52,423 bases of DNA. It comes from DASZMX01 sp035551475. Its GTDB lineage: Bacteria > Verrucomicrobiota > Verrucomicrobiia > Limisphaerales > Palsa-1400. The stretch covers positions 1-52,423 of the forward strand of contig DASZMX010000074.1 in assembly GCA_035551475.1 (NCBI GenBank), given 5' to 3'. Positions 51,825-52,423 of the stretch are shown in pieces (the first letter of the stretch is position 1; each line of letters opens with the position of its first letter). The notes beneath the pieces are model-generated. The model was not told the origin of the DNA, did not search any database, and was given only the letters and a program-made list of their open reading frames with translations. A program made the position numbers and the translations under genes.

Positions 51825-51855
51825 AATAAAAATCCCCGAAACGTAAATTCCGGGG
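51825..51855 (-). terminator. Terminator-like hairpin in the purA leader (candidate attenuator)
   Basis: On the minus strand, CCCCGGAA (51855-51848) pairs with TTTCGGGG (51841-51834) over 8 bp with one G-U pair and a 6-nt loop, directly followed by ATTTTTATT (51833-51825). That is intrinsic-terminator shape, located between the candidate promoter and the purA start. No minus-strand gene lies upstream for it to terminate, so attenuation of purA is the natural reading. No anti-terminator or ligand-binding fold was identified. Confidence 0.5.
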
Positions 51856-51880
51856 CCAGCGCACGAGTATTTACGGACAG

Positions 51881-51909
51881 AGGCTAGAGAGGCTGGAGAA
51901 ACGTGTCAA
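51881..51909 (-). promoter_or_regulatory. Possible purA promoter
   Basis: Minus strand: perfect TTGACA (51909-51904), 17 nt, then TAGCCT (51886-51881). The -10 match is only partial. Predicted start is about 95 nt before the purA ATG. Confidence 0.4.
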
Positions 51910-51911
51910 GA

Positions 51912-51933
51912 CCGGGAAAATTTTTCTTCCCGG
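51912..51933. promoter_or_regulatory. Perfect 7-bp inverted repeat between the purA and rpsO promoters
   Basis: CCGGGAA (51912-51918) and TTCCCGG (51927-51933) around an 8-nt AT-rich centre, 2 nt upstream of the purA -35. No U-tract follows on either strand, so an operator is more likely than a terminator. Function unknown. Confidence 0.35.
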
Positions 51934-51960
51934 CGGGTCAAAATAGGCCAAAAAAGAGAC

Positions 51961-51990
51961 TTTACACCTGCCTGAGTTCGCTTCTATTCT
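51961..51990 (+). promoter_or_regulatory. Probable rpsO promoter
   Basis: TTTACA (51961-51966) and TATTCT (51985-51990) separated by 18 nt; start near 51997, about 25 nt before the ATG at 52022. Confidence 0.5.
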
Positions 51991-52021
51991 TGGTGTTTAC
52001 TAAAGATTGATCGACAAAAGT

Positions 52022-52276
52022 ATGGATAAAGGAAAGACGATAACGGGATTCCGTTTGCATGAAAAAGACACCGGCTCGGCCGATGTCCAAGTGGCTTTAT
52101 TGACGGAGCGCATCAACCATTTGACCGAGCATTTGCAGTCCAATGTCAAAGACCACAGCTCCCGCCGTGGCCTGTTGAAGATGGTCGGACAACGCCGGCG
52201 CTTGCTGGATTACCTCCACAACACCGATCTGCCCCGCTACCAAACGGTCACCAAGAAGCTTAAGCTTCGCCACTGA
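52022..52276 (+). CDS. rpsO: Ribosomal protein S15
   Basis: Small-subunit protein that binds the central domain of 16S rRNA. The ATG at 52022 gives 84 residues (MDKGKTITGFRLHEKD), close to the usual 89; a TTG at 52007 would add five residues and cannot be excluded. All landmarks are present: TGSADVQVALLTERINHLTEHL (quoted in part: VQVALLTERINHLTEHL), DHSSRRGLLKMVGQRRRLLDY and the final YQTVTKKLKLRH. The order normally continues with pnp, which would lie beyond the window edge; the last 147 nt show no clear gene. Confidence 0.97.
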   Translation: MDKGKTITGFRLHEKDTGSADVQVALLTERINHLTEHLQSNVKDHSSRRGLLKMVGQRRRLLDYLHNTDLPRYQTVTKKLKLRH

Positions 52277-52423
52277 TTTTCCCCTCCCCGCGGGTTGGGA
52301 TTTCGACCCCGGAGAGGATCGATCTATGGCGGTGGGCCGGGAACGCGAACGGTCCAACGCCCAGTACACTTCGCGGTTTTAGTTTGGTCTGCTGGCTTGG
52401 GGTAATTTCAATCAGCGCCTTCA

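Noticed and set aside
51912..51933. Rho-independent terminator at the 7-bp inverted repeat
   Set aside because: No T-tract after the stem on either strand; it lies just upstream of the purA promoter.
1..52423. CRISPR array, rRNA operon or tmRNA
   Set aside because: No regularly spaced repeats and no recognisable rRNA or tmRNA sequence were seen on either strand.

Overview
The window is about 52.4 kb of GC-rich bacterial chromosome. Gene content points to the Verrucomicrobia, probably a Pedosphaera/Limisphaerales-type lineage: a mraZ cell-division cluster carrying an extra uncharacterised gene, an ECF-like sigma factor beside a kinase-NHL fusion, many secreted beta-rich proteins, squalene-hopene cyclase, and a palindromic repeat in two copies. 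This assignment is inference from gene content. No rRNA, tRNA, CRISPR array, transposase or prophage was seen.

Layout. 1-5844 (minus): division and cell-wall cluster mraZ, unknown gene, rsmH, ftsL, ftsI, murF, mraY (mraY runs off the left edge); murE is not between ftsI and murF. 5845-6157 is a divergent control region with a G-rich 10-bp-periodic candidate MraZ operator and two tandem DnaA-box-like sites, facing an outer-membrane barrel gene. 7395-7972 holds two near-identical palindromic repeats around a small unknown gene. 8043-14445: GST-like protein, PIN-PhoH ATPase, gluconolactonase-like protein, purM, tyrS and a secreted lactonase-like protein. 14470-17908: sigma factor, unknown protein, membrane Ser/Thr kinase with an NHL propeller. 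17994-20424: three lipoproteins (COG3014-like, YcfL-like, LpoB-like). 20525-26660: MoxR, DUF58 and two large VWA/BatA-type membrane proteins. 26657-34168: small secreted protein, a GH116 glycosidase with an inserted lectin-like domain, squalene-hopene cyclase and two signal-peptide-bearing Hcp-fold proteins.

The most interesting part is a seven-gene minus-strand operon, 34179-48271, with junctions from a 4-nt overlap to a 21-nt gap. It encodes a circularly permuted ATP-grasp protein, an alpha-E protein, a phosphofructokinase, a large protein I assign to the pyrophosphate-type PEP carboxykinase family, a transglutaminase-DUF2126 protein, an ATP-grasp/alpha-E fusion and a second transglutaminase. 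Two copies of a predicted peptide-ligating module therefore surround two enzymes of central carbon metabolism.

The right end has an O-methyltransferase and a LysE-type exporter on plus, uppS and purA on minus (purA with a candidate leader attenuator), and rpsO on plus. All calls come from reading the sequence; no database or structure search was run.
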